Origin: Erythroxylum novogranatense
Taxonomy: Eukaryota; Streptophyta; Magnoliopsida; Malpighiales; Erythroxylaceae
NCBI GenBank assembly: GCA_029891385.1
Contig: CM057232.1
Location: 63,673,824-63,737,823, forward strand
DNA length: 64,000 nucleotides
Direction of reading: 5' to 3'
A model generated the notes under the pieces. The model made no database searches. It was given only the letters and a program-made list of their open reading frames with translations, and was not told where the DNA came from. Each line of letters begins with the position of its first letter. Position 1 is the first letter of the stretch. Shown here piece by piece: positions 46,196 to 58,766 of this stretch. The translations under genes and the position numbers were made by a program.

Positions 46196-48047
46196 TGTAG
46201 GATAATCCCGGGGTGGGCATCACATGCCCAGGGTGCGGAATTAAAATTTTTAAGTCCCGGGACATTCCCGAAAGCCAGGATCCATGTGTAAGTACAAACA
46301 ATCAAACCATAACGACCAAAGGAGACCGTCTCTAACGGTATCCACGCAGAGGTCGGATAACCTAACCGGGACAAACTCTTTTGACCCGGGAATAGCTAGA
46401 CTAAAGAAAAGAGTGCTAGCTCTTACCTTAGCCTTGGAGAGCAAATGAGATGATGCTTGGTGGAGCCTTGGAGAAGTAGAAGCAAGCTTTGAGAGGAAGA
46501 GATGAAAGAGATGAAACAAATTTCAAAGCTTAACCTTTAAACCATTTTCGATCTTCTCTCATTCCCAACCGTGCAAGCCTTCTTTCATTCCTTGTTATAT
46601 GTATTTTTAACACTTAAAAACATATATAAAGGCTTGGTGGAAGGCTAGTCACGCATAAGGCATAAAGTTGCCTTAATTTGCTAAATAATCATTAGGTTTG
46701 AAAAGTCAAACCTTTAAACTTCTCCACCAATTTATCTCCACCGAAATTCACTTATATATTTATATATTAATTAATTATTTACTTAATTAATTAATATATA
46801 TAATTGCTGAAGTGGTCGATCAAGCTGGGTCGGTCCTACTGCTTATCAGGCCCCTCGTGAAAAATCATGGAGACCCTTTTCAAAGAATGTCGATGTCGCG
46901 ATCTCATCGGGACATATCCCAATCTCATCGGGATTCATTTAATCCTATTGCTCTCCAGATATCGGATCTCTGTTCGAAACTATTTTACAGATTCTCTGAG
47001 TCACTCTAATGCGTGTGACCCATTAGGTTCCCGGTTATGTTGGCCACTTAGATTAACACTTAATCTAAGCAAGTCATGAGCGGTATCTAGAACACATCAT
47101 GACCCCAATTGACCGGAAAGTAATTGATTTGACTAATGAAACCATATCACGAACCCTTCCATAGACAATTCTGTGCAATTCGTCCTTTCACCATGCTATA
47201 CCCCACTTGGTTTGAGTATGGGCAATGTGTCAACTCTTACTAGACCGATCAGATCAAATCTAGTCCAAGTGTAATCAGTTCTCGTCCTAGGACTCATTAC
47301 TTTATATGTCCATGAAGACCCTCTTCATGACACATTTGTGCTCCGGCGCCAGAGACTTCAAAGTAATGATCCTGATAAGAGGCCATGGGTATCTCTTCTG
47401 CTATCACAGAAGTGGTGAATCCTCTATTGGCTACTCAATTACCTTCGAATACCTCAAGTCGCACTCCAATCACCACCCTATGAGCGACCTCGAAAGGCAA
47501 CAAGGAATGGAGTCAAAGTATGAATCAAGATACAAGATATCCTTGAGTACCTCAAGTCTAAGGATACTTGCACCATTGCTATGATGAGATTATCAACGAC
47601 ATTTGTATAGGACATCCATGTGATGATCTCATGGCGAGTCATCCAATGTACTTACTACCACTAGTAAGCATCCACATGTCAAATCTAAATATCTCAATAT
47701 TTACGGTTTTACGAGATCCACCGCTTGATCCAATCAAGGAGTTTGACATGTGCTAGTCTATCCGGATTAACGATGTCCATCTCGTTAATCCTATGACTAA
47801 GGATAATTTGAATCTTGACATAATTGCACATGATAGGAATCTCAGTAGTATGATCGCATCATAATTTCCTTCATGCTATGTCATGTATCAGGGACTTCAT
47901 TAATTTGATTAAAGATCATTATCAATTCATAATAAAATGAACATCAAATAAATGAAATATGCCTTTGCTTTATTTATTCATAAAGTCTGTACATGACTAT
48001 GAACAAAATGCGCTAAAGGGGATTGCCTTTAGGGCACTACTCTAACA
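46196..48047 (-). repeat. 5' LTR of copia element B
   Basis: The 1,852-bp partner of 38453-40297, with the same termini. Small indels between the two LTRs cluster in their middle. The plus-strand open frames in both copies are the same sequence and not genes. Confidence 0.95.
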
Positions 48048-49176
48048 CATGTACCACCTTGAATTTCTTGTTTATAAACTTACTGAGGAATGCCTTTCTT
48101 CTTGCTCCTCTTGCCTCTCTTGACTCACTTGATTTTCTTAAACAATAACCAAAATTTCATTCAATTTGGTTTAGAAATCAAAAAGTCATACCTTAACAAT
48201 TTGGACTATTTCTAATGTTGAAACAAAAATCTATGCTTGACTTCTATCCCAAAAATTGAGATTCTTAGAACTTAATTTAGACTTGATTCCTTCACACAAT
48301 TTATATTCCTATGTCTCTAGTTTACACCAAATTAAAAATCATCTTATTTGGACATCTATATAAAAAGTTATGACCAAAATAGCAAAACATGTCTATGTAG
48401 GAAAAATGGACTTCGCCCATGGCGAAGTCAGAAGTTCACCGCGGCGAACTTGTCTAGAAACTCACTCCGAAGACATATTTTGCTACATTTTTCACCTTTT
48501 TACTTCCCCCCTTTCATATATAACTCATCTTAACACTAAGCCATCTTTTCTACTTCATTTTCAACCCAAAATCATTCACAAACCAATTCGTAATCTACTA
48601 ATCATTAACTAAATAATAAAACATTAACATAAACCATTCATCAATAACTTCCTACCCATATTCAACCTTGTTTTCACTTCTAATTAACCCTAGATATGCT
48701 TCATCCAACAATCAAGAAGGGTTAATGCTTATACTTACTTGTTTTAGCCTCAAAGTCTCCAAGTTCTTCAAGAATCTCCAAACCCTAGCTTTTCTCTTCC
48801 TTTTCTCCTTTCTCCTCCTTCATTCACGATTTTTTCTCCTCGACAATACAAGACTACATTTACGCCTTTCACTTTTACCCTAAATGCACGAGCAAAGTCC
48901 ACTATGCCCTTCCATGTAATGCCTTAGCCTTCTAACCTTAAATGATCTTCCAATTTTGCCCTTATACATTCTTACTTCTTCAATTTAACTTACACCATAC
49001 TATACTCTTAACTTAATCTTAATTTCTCCATTTAATACTTCTAATTCCATCAATCTAAGCAATAAATCCTCCAATCATTGACATGCTAATTAAACTCCAA
49101 GCAAAATAATTATCTAGCAAGACCATATAATTTAATCAATTAATGCTTAATAAGATGAAAAAATTAGGGCCTAACA

Positions 49177-49460
49177 GTTGGTATAAATGACAAATTGAGA
49201 GAGGCATGGCTTTGATGGTTTGGATATGTTCAGAGAGGACACCCCAACGTTGCAGTGAGAAAATGCAAGAAAATAATACTTAGAGAATGTAAGAGGAAAA
49301 AAGAAAGGCCTAAAAAGAACTAGGAAAAGTGATGAAGAATGATATAGATAGGTTAGATCTTATTGAAGACTTAGCCGCAATAGAAAACTTTGGCATACTA
49401 GAATACGAGTTAAGGGTCTCTCTTAAAAGAGGACATTCACTTTCTTGTAGGTTACAATAA
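49177..49460 (+). pseudogene. RTE-type LINE, segment 4 (C-terminus)
   Basis: The LINE resumes after the 15.7-kb insertion. Joined to segment 3 with one duplication, the frame continues A-A-S-I-N-D-K, then LREAWL, WFGYVQR, HPNVAVRKC, KKERPKKN, EKVMKNDI. These match the C-terminal signature of plant RTE proteins (MREARLRWFGHVxRR, RGRPKKTWxEVIKxDL). Stops occur after LREAWL and PKKN. The 3' end of the element is not sharply visible; homology fades near 49460. Confidence 0.85.
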
Positions 49461-50880
49461 CCTGTGTTCATTGCATTTATTGTGTAGCATTTACCTTTTA
49501 AGGTGTATAACTTAGTTTGGTTCCTATGTAGCATATTTAAGGTTTTAATAGACCCAGTTATAGTTATTCATGTACAGATCTTTCGTGGTCGGTACAGATC
49601 TCTTCTGGTATGTACTTCTCCTAATGTTTATTGCTAATCTTAGACATGTTCTACATGTACATTATTTTATGTTATGTTTATGTGAATTATATGTGTTATG
49701 TGATTAAGTGAGCCATCGAGGATGGTCACTCATTGAATTCGCAAAACTCACTCAAAATTTGCAATTATTTTTCAGGCTCAAAAGAGTACCACCGTTAGGC
49801 AAATAGGGATATACCTACTATATACAAGTAAAAGATAGGGATCAGGATCAGTTCATACCTGCATATGTATTTCATTGTATTACTTTAAAATGTGTATTCA
49901 TAAATGATATACAATATGTATGTAAATGATTTTGAAATGTAATAATATTATGACTATAAGTGTTTCGTATTTGAAATGGGCCAAAGTGGAAAGTGAAATT
50001 TTGATGATTTATGTAATGGTTGAAATGTTGTAAATCCAAATGTTTATAAAATAAAGGTTTGAGGCCGAATTTGATTGTTGATTTCGGTATACGCGTATGA
50101 TAAATTTGAAAAATTTGTATCGAATTTTAAGTGTTTGACTGTTCTAGCATGCTGCTCATTGCAAGATTTACACTTGAACATCCCTTAGGATATCGAGCAC
50201 GTATCTTGCGAGAGTGGGGTGAATGATACCCGAGTCTGTACCCTGTAAGCGTGGCATGTATAGTCACTTTATTGTGCAAAAATTTAGATTCATGTGCATG
50301 TATGCTAACAATATACATGAGCATGATTTTTCTCAATTTCTCATTGATCTCATATGTACCGTATTTTGATATTCTAACTTTTAATATGAGAACGAAATGT
50401 TACATTTTATGTTCATTTAATTGATTGATTTATTTTTCTTTATTTCTAAGGTAGGTATGCACATCTATTTATAATTTTGTAAGATCTTCATGGAATGTTA
50501 CATATGGGTCTATCGGAAACAACTTTTTTATTAGGTAGGGGTAAGACTATGTACTATTGGACTTCCTAAAATCCTGTGCCTCATTGAAACTTTAACAGGA
50601 TGTTGATGATTATAATGATAAATAAAAAATAATATTGACATTAATAACGAAGCAAAATTTTGTTTTTATTTTAAAAATAAAAAATAAAAACTAAAATTAT
50701 AATAAAAAATAGAAGTGGAAGCGAAGGGATCCTTAATTTATTTCGACATTCCATCGATATAAATAGTGTGCTTAAAGTATAATTCGTGTTTTATTCATTT
50801 TCAGTACCATTTTAGTGAAGCCTCGTAAATGAAGTCAATTTTTGGTATAAATGAAGTCAATTTTTTGTGGCGGTAAGTAA
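49461..50880. other. Spacer with possible LTR remnant
   Basis: No gene seen. Around 49700-49800, ACTCATTGAATTCGCAAAACTCACTC followed by TTTTTCAGGCTCAA resembles the 3' part of some plant gypsy LTRs, but no ends were found. The rest is AT-rich. Confidence 0.4.
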
Positions 50881-51904
50881 AGCTTACTAATTTAGGATTA
50901 GGAGTATGCACAAAAGTTTGAAATTTGAGACACCTAATGGAGATAAGTGGGTCCCAATCAATAGTTATTATTATTATTTTTCGCTTTTTCGCTTGTTAGT
51001 ATCTATCTCACTGTTTCCTTCTTGACTCTGTTAAGAGCAGTTGTAGCAGAGTAATGGAGTGAGAAGAAAGATAAAATAATAGTAAGATAAGGAAACTTTT
51101 TGAACATCTTTTCTCCGTGAAAAGGGAACTCAGTCATAGTTCTAGGGTTTCTTCTTGCCCAAACACCCAATTGCCAAAGTTATCAGCTAAACAGGACTTC
51201 CGATTTGTTTCATTACCCTTACAATTGCTTCTCCTGTCTCTTTCTGTGTTGCATCTAAATGTGTGGAATTTTCTAATTGGGTTTTCCTGCTGCTGCAACT
51301 GTGTTTCTTCTCACCTTTTTTTTTTCTTTGGGGCTGTGCTTTTGTTTCTTTTTCTCTCTTTGGAATTTCTTTTTTGTTTAGATAAGTAAAGAAGTTGTGA
51401 AAAGAGTCGAAGACATTGGCTTTGTCTCTGCGTCTGTGTGTCTGATTTTGTTGGTCAACAAAAGGGTGAAGGTGGAGGTGATACTGTTGCCATATCCGGG
51501 TGGTGGGAAGCTGCTTTTGTGTTTTTTTTTTTCCCTCTGAAAACTTACATGTGAAGCAAGTTGAAGTTGAACGTGATCCGATTTAATTATTTTCACCTTC
51601 CAACTTTGAATCCATCACATGGGTGATTATGAGTAGCTCCATTTTCTTCCTTGCTCGCCTTTTGTTCCTTCATTTTGATCCCTTTGTTGGCATTTTGTAG
51701 TTAAGAACCTTGTTTGTGAAATATTGGCAGATCAAGCTGCTTTCTTTCTCTTATTATGGGTATGGTTATCACTTTCGCTTGGAACCCAAAATCTCGGTGT
51801 CATTGTACGGTTGATGGTTATCAGTAGCATGGTTCTAGCTCCTTGTGAGGACAGGGTACTGGGTTGCTTTTCACTTGTTTATTTTGGTTACATTAGCACT
51901 TTTC
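50881..51904 (+). promoter_or_regulatory. Presumed promoter and 5' leader of the J-protein gene
   Basis: This stretch lies upstream of the chosen start at 51905. It contains pyrimidine-rich tracts and CTAGGGTTT at about 51142, a motif common in plant 5' leaders. TTGGCAG at 51724-51730 could be an acceptor of a leader intron. Several short upstream ORFs are present, one in frame with the coding start (ATG 51845, 20 codons upstream, no stop). No TATA box or transcription start can be fixed by eye. Confidence 0.45.
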
Positions 51905-54900
51905 ATGGAGGATATTGGACTGGTGAGTCAAGGCTGGAAATGGCTGCAAACCCAGAAACATGCTTATTCTCGGGCAAAAAATGCTGCTGGATGTTTAACG
52001 GACAAAATTGGAGTGCTTGTAGAGCGGCACTGGCCAATGGTGTGCCATGGGTGTTCTTTATTTGGGCGTTTAATGCTATTCTTGTTGGTTTATTGGAAAG
52101 ATTGCGTTGTAAGGGGTTTCCGCTCTGTTATCAAGCTGGGTTCTGCAGTTTTGCTCCTAATAATGTGGAGTTGCTTTCTTAGTCTCACCTCAATGTCTTG
52201 CTTGCTTTATGTGCTCACCAGTATGGTATGTCTTCCCATTTACCCAGCGCTATAAATTTTGCATTTTTCTTTGTCACCTGTTAAATTGTTGTATGTATTT
52301 TATCTCGGACTGGCCACCCTGTAACCTGGATATCCTTTTCCATCATTTGTGGGGAAATGTCGTATCGATATTATGGATTTGCTTTTTCCATGGGAAAATC
52401 ACTTACATCGATGTTGTTGCAAATATGAGCTGAGAAGTCATTTAGCTTGGCAAATTCCGTTCTGATGAATGGTTCTTCTGGGTAATGTCACTAGGCATGC
52501 AGGATTGGTAGGAACATACTCTCGATTGCTGTTATTGTGGTTAATTTTCCAAGCCTGTCTTTTGTGCAATAATGTTTTACATGATTGTGATGAAGCATTC
52601 AGTTGTTGAAGTTTTTGAACAATGATTAATTGATTTCTCTCGATAGAAATGGAAGTCCATTTTAAGAGTTTTGTTCAAGGGGGAAGTAATTAAATAAAAT
52701 TGCAAATAGATGTGATTTGTTGTTTTTTTGGAACTAATTTTCCCATCTTTCCAGTATATTCAATTTTTTGTTCTAAATGAAACTTTGGTAATCCGGATTG
52801 GACAAAGAAACAAAAGGTAGCTTATCTCCCATATTCATTCCCTAGCTTTTGGTTCTGTGTTTGTGATTCTGGATCCTAAACTTGGTACATGCTTGAATGA
52901 TATACCATTAATGATTGTCTGTGAGGGCAATAGTTCTAGTAGGTATGTCTTTACTTGTGTGGTAATCCATCTAAATAAATTGCAGTCTTCATCTGAAATG
53001 AGTTTCTTTTATATACTGCTGATGGAGTAATATTTCAGGGAGCTGCTGGAGCTACCATCCGTTATTTGGGCTACACTCCTGGACTTTTTATTGTAGGAAT
53101 CTTCTCAATATTAATTTTGTGGATGTACGCTAACTTTTGGATAACAGGAACGTTGTTTATAGTTGGAGGTAGGCTTGGCTGTTTTTAATGGGGAAACTAA
53201 TTTATGTAACATTACTAGTGTTTTCTTCATGTTTATTTATTGTGTCAACCCATCCTCAAGACGTGCTGTGGTTGTTGCTAGTTTTCAACTACTCTTTTAT
53301 TGTGATCGCTAGAGCTGAACCAAATATAGATTGCTTTTCTTCAGGTTCTTTGACCTTTACTTTTATTCATTTTCCTTTTATACACTGGGTTCTTTCTAAT
53401 ATATCTGCCTGAAAAAGGAAATATCAAGACAGTATGCATGATATTCTTGTATTTGTGTCCTTGAAAATACCAAGTAGAGGGAAAATGAAAGATTCACAAT
53501 GATTTCATACACTTACTATTTGAGAAAATAAATTAGTTTTGTATATGAAGTTTTCATTTTGATTTGAATAATCTTCAGATATAATAAGTTGATTATACTG
53601 ATGTATTCAACTATTTAAGAATCTAACAATTGTTAAGCTTAAATTGTTGTTTTAACCTGTCTTTTGTATAATAAGTTGTTATAGCATGTCACTCTTTCAA
53701 GGTCTATCAAATTCAAAAAATTCTTCATGCTTCTTCATTTTCCAGTTATCCTTTCTGTACCTTTCTAGTGTTCAATACTTGTTTGATGTCAAAATTGTTT
53801 GTCACTTATTTTCTGTAAGCAGTTTTGGATGATTCAGTTTAACGCTTGATTTTGCTTCAAAATTTCCTTAGCCTTTGACTATTTTCCTTTATCCACATAA
53901 ATAGTGAAAAATAGCTGAAATAAAAATGGAATTCTATTCTTATTAGTAAATGGTGTATCAATTGAAAGAGCACTTGTTAGGCACCAAGTAAGAATTTACA
54001 AATCCTTGATTGGTATGCGGAGAATTTTTACTTCATTTTGATGTTATTTAACGGCCTTTTCTAGTATAGGTTGTTAATCATATGATTTTCAAGTTTCTGA
54101 CATATTATGCAAGTCTTAATTTTTTGTATATTGCTGCCTACATGTGATAGTGTACAGGAATTCTTTTCCGTTTGCTTACTTTTTGTCTCTGATTCCATGC
54201 TTACCCTAATTGATCAAGCACCTATATTTGCTAGACTATAGAATAATTCATTAATTACTATTTGGTGATCTACTTATAGATATTACAAAAATTGTGTTTA
54301 TTTGGTTCCTTGTCCACATTTTTCAGCTTCTAGTTTTCAATAGATTATGAGGATTTTATTCTTCTTTCCTTTATAAATGCAGGTTATTTGTTCTCCTTAA
54401 ATCATGCACGGCTGGTTGTCCTAATGGCGACTGTATATGCAGTTTATTGTGTAAAAGTTCGTGTTGGTTGGTTTGGTGTCTTTCTGTCAATAAATCTTGC
54501 ATTTTTCTCAAATGATGCATTGAATTTTTTCGTCCAATGGTGTGATAACACCGTAGAAAATATACACTTTGAAGATAAGAAGGAATCTGAAACAGTTACA
54601 GAAGATGACTTCTCTTCAGAGTGTGATTTCTCCTTTCCGACTAATGAGTCTGAAGAGGTACAGTCTTGCAAGTCATCCAGCAAACCAGCTACTGCTTCAG
54701 CTGTGGTGAATAACCAAACAAATTTGTCAAGTAAAAATGTAGTTAGGCAAGAAGCAGGCTCCACTGATGAAATGAGACGGATATTACATAGTGCAGATCA
54801 TTATGAAGCGCTGGGATTTCCTCGAGACAAACCTATTGATACTACAATACTGAGAAAGGAATATCGGAAGAAGGTGTGCAAAAAATTTTTGGGGGGCAAG

Positions 54901-57900
54901 CGTGCTTTGGTTTTATGTTTTTTACATGTTTTTCAGCCTCCAAGTTTGCGTAACAGTCACTTCGCAACTTTAATACAGCTTTGGTTTAGCAAGATTGAGC
55001 ATGTTTAAATTTATTCTTGTTCTTCAGCAAGAAACTGAATTTCCTTGATGAATTTGCTTCATCTGTTACTGAGATCATGTTTTGATTTATCACTCCATTA
55101 GGACAGTTTTATGAATGCTTAAATCAATTGTTGAGTGGTTAAATGGTAATAGATATGTGGAATGAATTTCCATTCTGTATCTAGCTGCTTTAAGCCAAGT
55201 TGGTTATAAATTTGTTTCATTCTATATGCATGAAAGGAAAAAGGGAAGAGTTTGTGCACTTACTGATTTCTTTCTTTTCCAACTTTTGTGAAAATCTTAT
55301 CTAGGCTATGCTTGTGCATCCAGACAAAAATATGGGAAGTCCTCTAGCGAGTGAATCATTTAAGAAACTTCAATGTGCTTATGAGGTAAGCATACGTAAC
55401 AAGATAAACCTTCTCTCTCTCTCTCTCTCTCTGTGCGTGTGTGTGTGTGTGTCTGTCTGTCTCTCTCTCTCCTTGGTGTGCAGTATATAATCTGGTACAA
55501 GTGTAAAGAGTTATTGTGCCTTATGTTCTATGCAATTGCAGGTTCTTTCGGACTCCACAAAGAAGAGGGACTATGATGAACTATTGAGGAAGGAAGAATT
55601 TAGAACTAGGACAGTCTGTCAGAAGTCTCACTTTTCTTCACGACAGGTGATGTATGCATGCTAGTCATGATGAAAGTTATAGTATTATTTCTTTTAAAAT
55701 GTCTATTTTAAGGTTACCATTTGGTAGAGATTCAGGTTAAGTAGGAACTGTTGGAAAATGAAGATCTCAAATATTTGTAATTTCTTGTATCCCTTAGGCC
55801 AACAGTGTTTTGATATTTCCAGCAGACCTGATTTTTAGATAGAATTTCCATGTTAGTATTAATGGTCAGTCTTCTAAAGTGTAAGTCGTGTTTATCCTAT
55901 TTTCCTTCTTTATTAGTCTAACATTTGATCTAGATTACAAGAACCTCCTTTGAAGACAGACTAGGCAAATTGAGAAATGGAGTTAAACGGTCCAGTATCA
56001 GAATGTATCTTTTTGCTTGGTGAACTGGTTATTATTTTTGGTCTGTGAGGTTGATATTCACATGCAATGATTGCATGATTTAAAGCTTCATTAGGATGCA
56101 GGTTAACTGACATATTCTGGTGGAAGATTTGATTCTCACATCGTCATGCTATGAATCATTTTATTAGCAGGATAGTCCAGATTATTGCTCTGAGGAGTCC
56201 AGACGTATACAGTGCTCAAAGTGTGGCAATTCACATGTATGGGTGTGCACCAGTAGGAGTAAGGCCAAAGCAAGATGGTGTCAGGTCAATCATCTGAATC
56301 TTACAGTTAATACATTAATTCTTTTTTGGTTTATATTTTATTTTCTTGATTCAGAAGACTCCTTTTGCTACCAGGACTGTTGCCTATATCATCAAGCTAA
56401 GGATGGAGATGGATGGGTTGAATACAAAGGGTCTCTGGCTTTTGGTAAGCCTCAAAAGGTATGCTTCTCTGAAGAACATTGTTTACTGCTAACTTTTTCC
56501 AATTTTATTCTAACTACATGGAAAAGTTATCTTCTTCCGAGATTCTGGTCATAATATCACATTTGAGACAACCGTTGAAGGTGTTACCTATCATACTGAG
56601 TGGAAAGTGAGTGGGGCTTAGCTTAGTGGTGGGTGAGTTTTGCTTGGTCCTCCTAGTGTGGGCTTACTGGAGCGGGGTTATGACAAATAGACCTGTATGA
56701 GACCCAACTTGATCTTAGGAAAGGAGCATAAAATTGTCAGGTTTGTTTAATTGGGTGAAGACTGTTAATGAATGGGGCACTTCGATCTTTTACCTAAGTT
56801 GCTTGTGATGTAGTAAAATGAGGAGACTTGGCTTTAAAGCCAAATGCCAGACCTTAACCTCAAGCAGTGCCACCAGAATTGTTGTCATAGACTTTTATTT
56901 TTTCTCCAGTTCCTTTTTCTTTTTATTCCAGCATGTTAAGGAGTCATTGGAGTTGAATATTCAACATCTTTTCACCTGTAATCTTTTGATTTGGCTTGGT
57001 AGATTTTGATGAATTCTGTTCTTTGTAGATAATTATTTCCTTTCCAGCTTTGTGAAGGGGATAAGAATCCTTTATACTCAAATATCTCTGTTATGGAAAG
57101 CTTACCTTCTATTGTGCTGTTTAAAATTTTACTTTAATGAATATAGAAATCGCAGAACACTTATAAATTGTTTTGACCTTGGAGCTAGGGTAATTAAGTG
57201 GAAAATAAGTAATTTTTTAAATGATACGGCAGATACTTATATGGTTATCTTGTTAATTTTGTCGCGATAGGCTGATACGAAACCTTAACATTTTGTTTTT
57301 CTTTATAATCTTTAGAAGGTTATCTTGTTAATTTTGTTGCGATAGGCTGATTTGAAACCTTAACTTTTTGTTCTTTTTAATATAGAATATAGAAATCGCA
57401 GAACACTTATAAATTGTTTTGACCTTGGAGCTAGGGTAATTAAGTGGAAAATAAGTAATTTTTTAAATGATACGGCAGATACTTATATGGTTATCTTGTT
57501 AATTTTGTCGCGATAGGCTGATACGAAACCTTAACATTTTGTTTTTCTTTATAATCTTTAGAAGGTTATCTTGTTAATTTTGTTGCGATAGGCTGATTTG
57601 AAACCTTAACTTTTTGTTTTTCTTTTTTTTTTTTAGGTGGAAATTCCACGTGCTTTTGTTTGTGCCGAAAGTAAGATCTTTGATGTCTCAGAATGGGCTA
57701 TTTGTCAGGCAAGTGCTGTTTTTTCTTATTATGTGTGAACATTGCTTTTGTATTCAAGTTGCTTGGAATGGGCACTTCACAAGATACGTATCACATGACA
57801 ACATTTTTTCTTACCCTTTCTTGCTGCAATTTCTCCATGGTGTTCTCTGACTTTGTATTCTTTTGTTGGTTCTCATTATTTGAGAATCACGCTAACCAAA

Positions 57901-58262
57901 ACATGTAACTTTTATGCCCTCTGATGTTAAGGATAGTCTACGAGAACATCTTGATGGGAACAAATAGATCTGCAGTTTTGTGTGATTATTATGATGATAG
58001 GTTTTGAAAATTTGACATTTTCACATTGCAATCAGATTTGCAAGTTGATATCCCATTGAATCCCCGAACTTTGTTTTCTTATGCCATAATGAGTTTATTC
58101 GAGCAATTTAAGATCCAGTTATTTCTCACGTGCCATTACTAAGTTGGTAGTTTATGTTTGATTCACAGCAGGCTTACTATGCATTTAATAAATTATACTG
58201 TTTCTTCTCTTTTTCTGTTGATATTTTCTCTTTGGTGGATTATATGGTGTGCGCGAGCGCGC

Positions 58263-58295
<33 letters not shown>

Positions 58296-58766
58296 CTCTT
58301 GACTTTGTAAGTGCCATGCTTGCCCTTTATTGTACTTGAATTGACAACCTAAGATCCAATTGCAAAGATGGCATGATGGCACTGGGAATTCCAATTAATT
58401 GAAGCAGTCTACTTTTGGTCCATTCAGTACTTATAATTGATATATGGATAACATATTCTGAGTCTTTAGCTTGAACAAGCTTAAAACTCTTTTCAGGGAA
58501 TGGCATGTAGACCCAATACTCATAGGCCTAGCTTCCACGTAAACATGGTTGGTTTAGAAAAGACACAACGATCCAACTCAAGCAGATACCCTTGGAATTT
58601 GGATGCGGAAATGATGGATGAAGATGACGAAGAATTTGAGCTGTGGCTTCAACAAGCCCTGGCTTCTGGTCTCTTTTGTGAGACCTCTAAGCGCAGAAAG
58701 AGCTGGAGTCCATTCAAGCTCCATCAGAAGAAAGGAAAGAAGCAATGGCGAAGATCATCAACCTGA
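51905..58766 (+). CDS. Membrane J-domain protein, DNAJC14/Jiv-like
   Basis: Nine coding exons: 51905-52225, 53039-53168, 54383-54873, 55305-55385, 55542-55646, 56171-56284, 56375-56458, 57637-57708, 58497-58766. All junctions keep frame; 555 aa. Hydrophobic segments at about 48-66, 79-103, 121-150, 160-180 and 185-203 suggest a multi-pass membrane protein, probably ER. An acidic linker follows, then a J domain (about 288-350) with HPDK at 319-322. Next is the Jiv-type zinc region CSKCG (391-395) and WCQDC (412-416), then HQAKDGDGWVEY, and a basic C-terminus. The HPD tripeptide normally stimulates Hsp70 ATPase. Start chosen because MEDIGLVSQGWKWLQ matches my memory of plant relatives. Intron 8 begins GC. 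Confidence 0.9.
55411..55472 (+). repeat. CT/GT compound microsatellite in intron 4
   Basis: A (TC)n run passes into (GT)n and back to (TC)n just 25 bp after the intron 4 donor. It is probably length-polymorphic and has no coding role. Confidence 0.9.
57140..57625 (+). repeat. 246-bp tandem duplication in intron 7
   Basis: The block starting AATATAGAAATCGCAGAAC at 57140 is repeated at 57386 with almost no differences, ending near 57625 just before the TTTTTTAG acceptor of exon 8. Each copy itself contains two ~76-bp sub-repeats (GGTTATCTTGTTAATTTTGT-CGCGATAGGCTGAT and its T-variant). So the region grew by at least two duplication steps. Confidence 0.92.
57709..57714 (+). promoter_or_regulatory. 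Non-canonical GC splice donor of intron 8
   Basis: Exon 8 ends TTTGTCAG and the intron begins GCAAGT, ending TTTTCAG before exon 9 at 58497. The family motif CQGM spans the junction exactly only if GC is used, and no GT nearby keeps frame. GC-AG introns are about 1% of plant introns by general knowledge. The flanking CAG/GCAAGT is the strong consensus expected for that class. Confidence 0.85.
58248..58298 (+). repeat. GC/GT/GA microsatellite in intron 8
   Basis: GTGTGCGCGAGCGCGCG is followed by (TG)n and then (AG)n. It is a second compound dinucleotide repeat in the gene and is likely polymorphic. Confidence 0.88.

Larger units (their letters stand above)
38453..48047 (-). mobile_element. 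Ty1/copia element B, minus strand, TSD CATGT
   Basis: A complete 9,595-bp element with 1,845- and 1,852-bp LTRs and perfect CATGT duplications (38448-38452, 48048-48052). It reads on the minus strand: 5' LTR 48047-46196, primer site, a ~2-kb non-coding leader, gag, protease, integrase, RT-RNase H, polypurine tract, 3' LTR 40297-38453. The LTRs are very similar apart from small indels, so the insertion is among the younger events, yet only the RT-RNase H frame stays open for any length. It is inserted in the reverse-oriented LTR. Confidence 0.95.
33510..49176 (-). mobile_element. Reverse-oriented gypsy-type LTR split by two later insertions
   Basis: The LINE is interrupted from 33510 to 49176. 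The outer sequences read, on the minus strand, as an LTR: start TGTTAGGCCCTAATTTTT (from 49176) and end CGAGGTCCAACA (at 33510). The flanks GCTAG (33505-33509) and GTTGG (49177-49181) look like a decayed 5-bp duplication, differing by two transitions. LTR pieces are 33510-33784, 37189-38452 and 48053-49176, about 2.66 kb in all, with no coding region, so it is a solo LTR. The CACGTGCACGTTGACC block (rc, about 38100) and the GCTCGTGGGTAACA box (about 37750) match the other LTRs. The palindrome unit here is mostly GCCATGGCGAA or CGCCGCGGCGAA. Confidence 0.8.

Noticed and set aside
51724..52182. 152-codon frame as the true first exon of the J-protein
   Set aside because: It overlaps the 51905 exon in another frame; only the 51905 frame splices in phase into exon 2 and has the conserved N-terminus.
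54444..54764. 106-codon minus-strand frame
   Set aside because: Antisense shadow of exon 3 of the J-protein gene.
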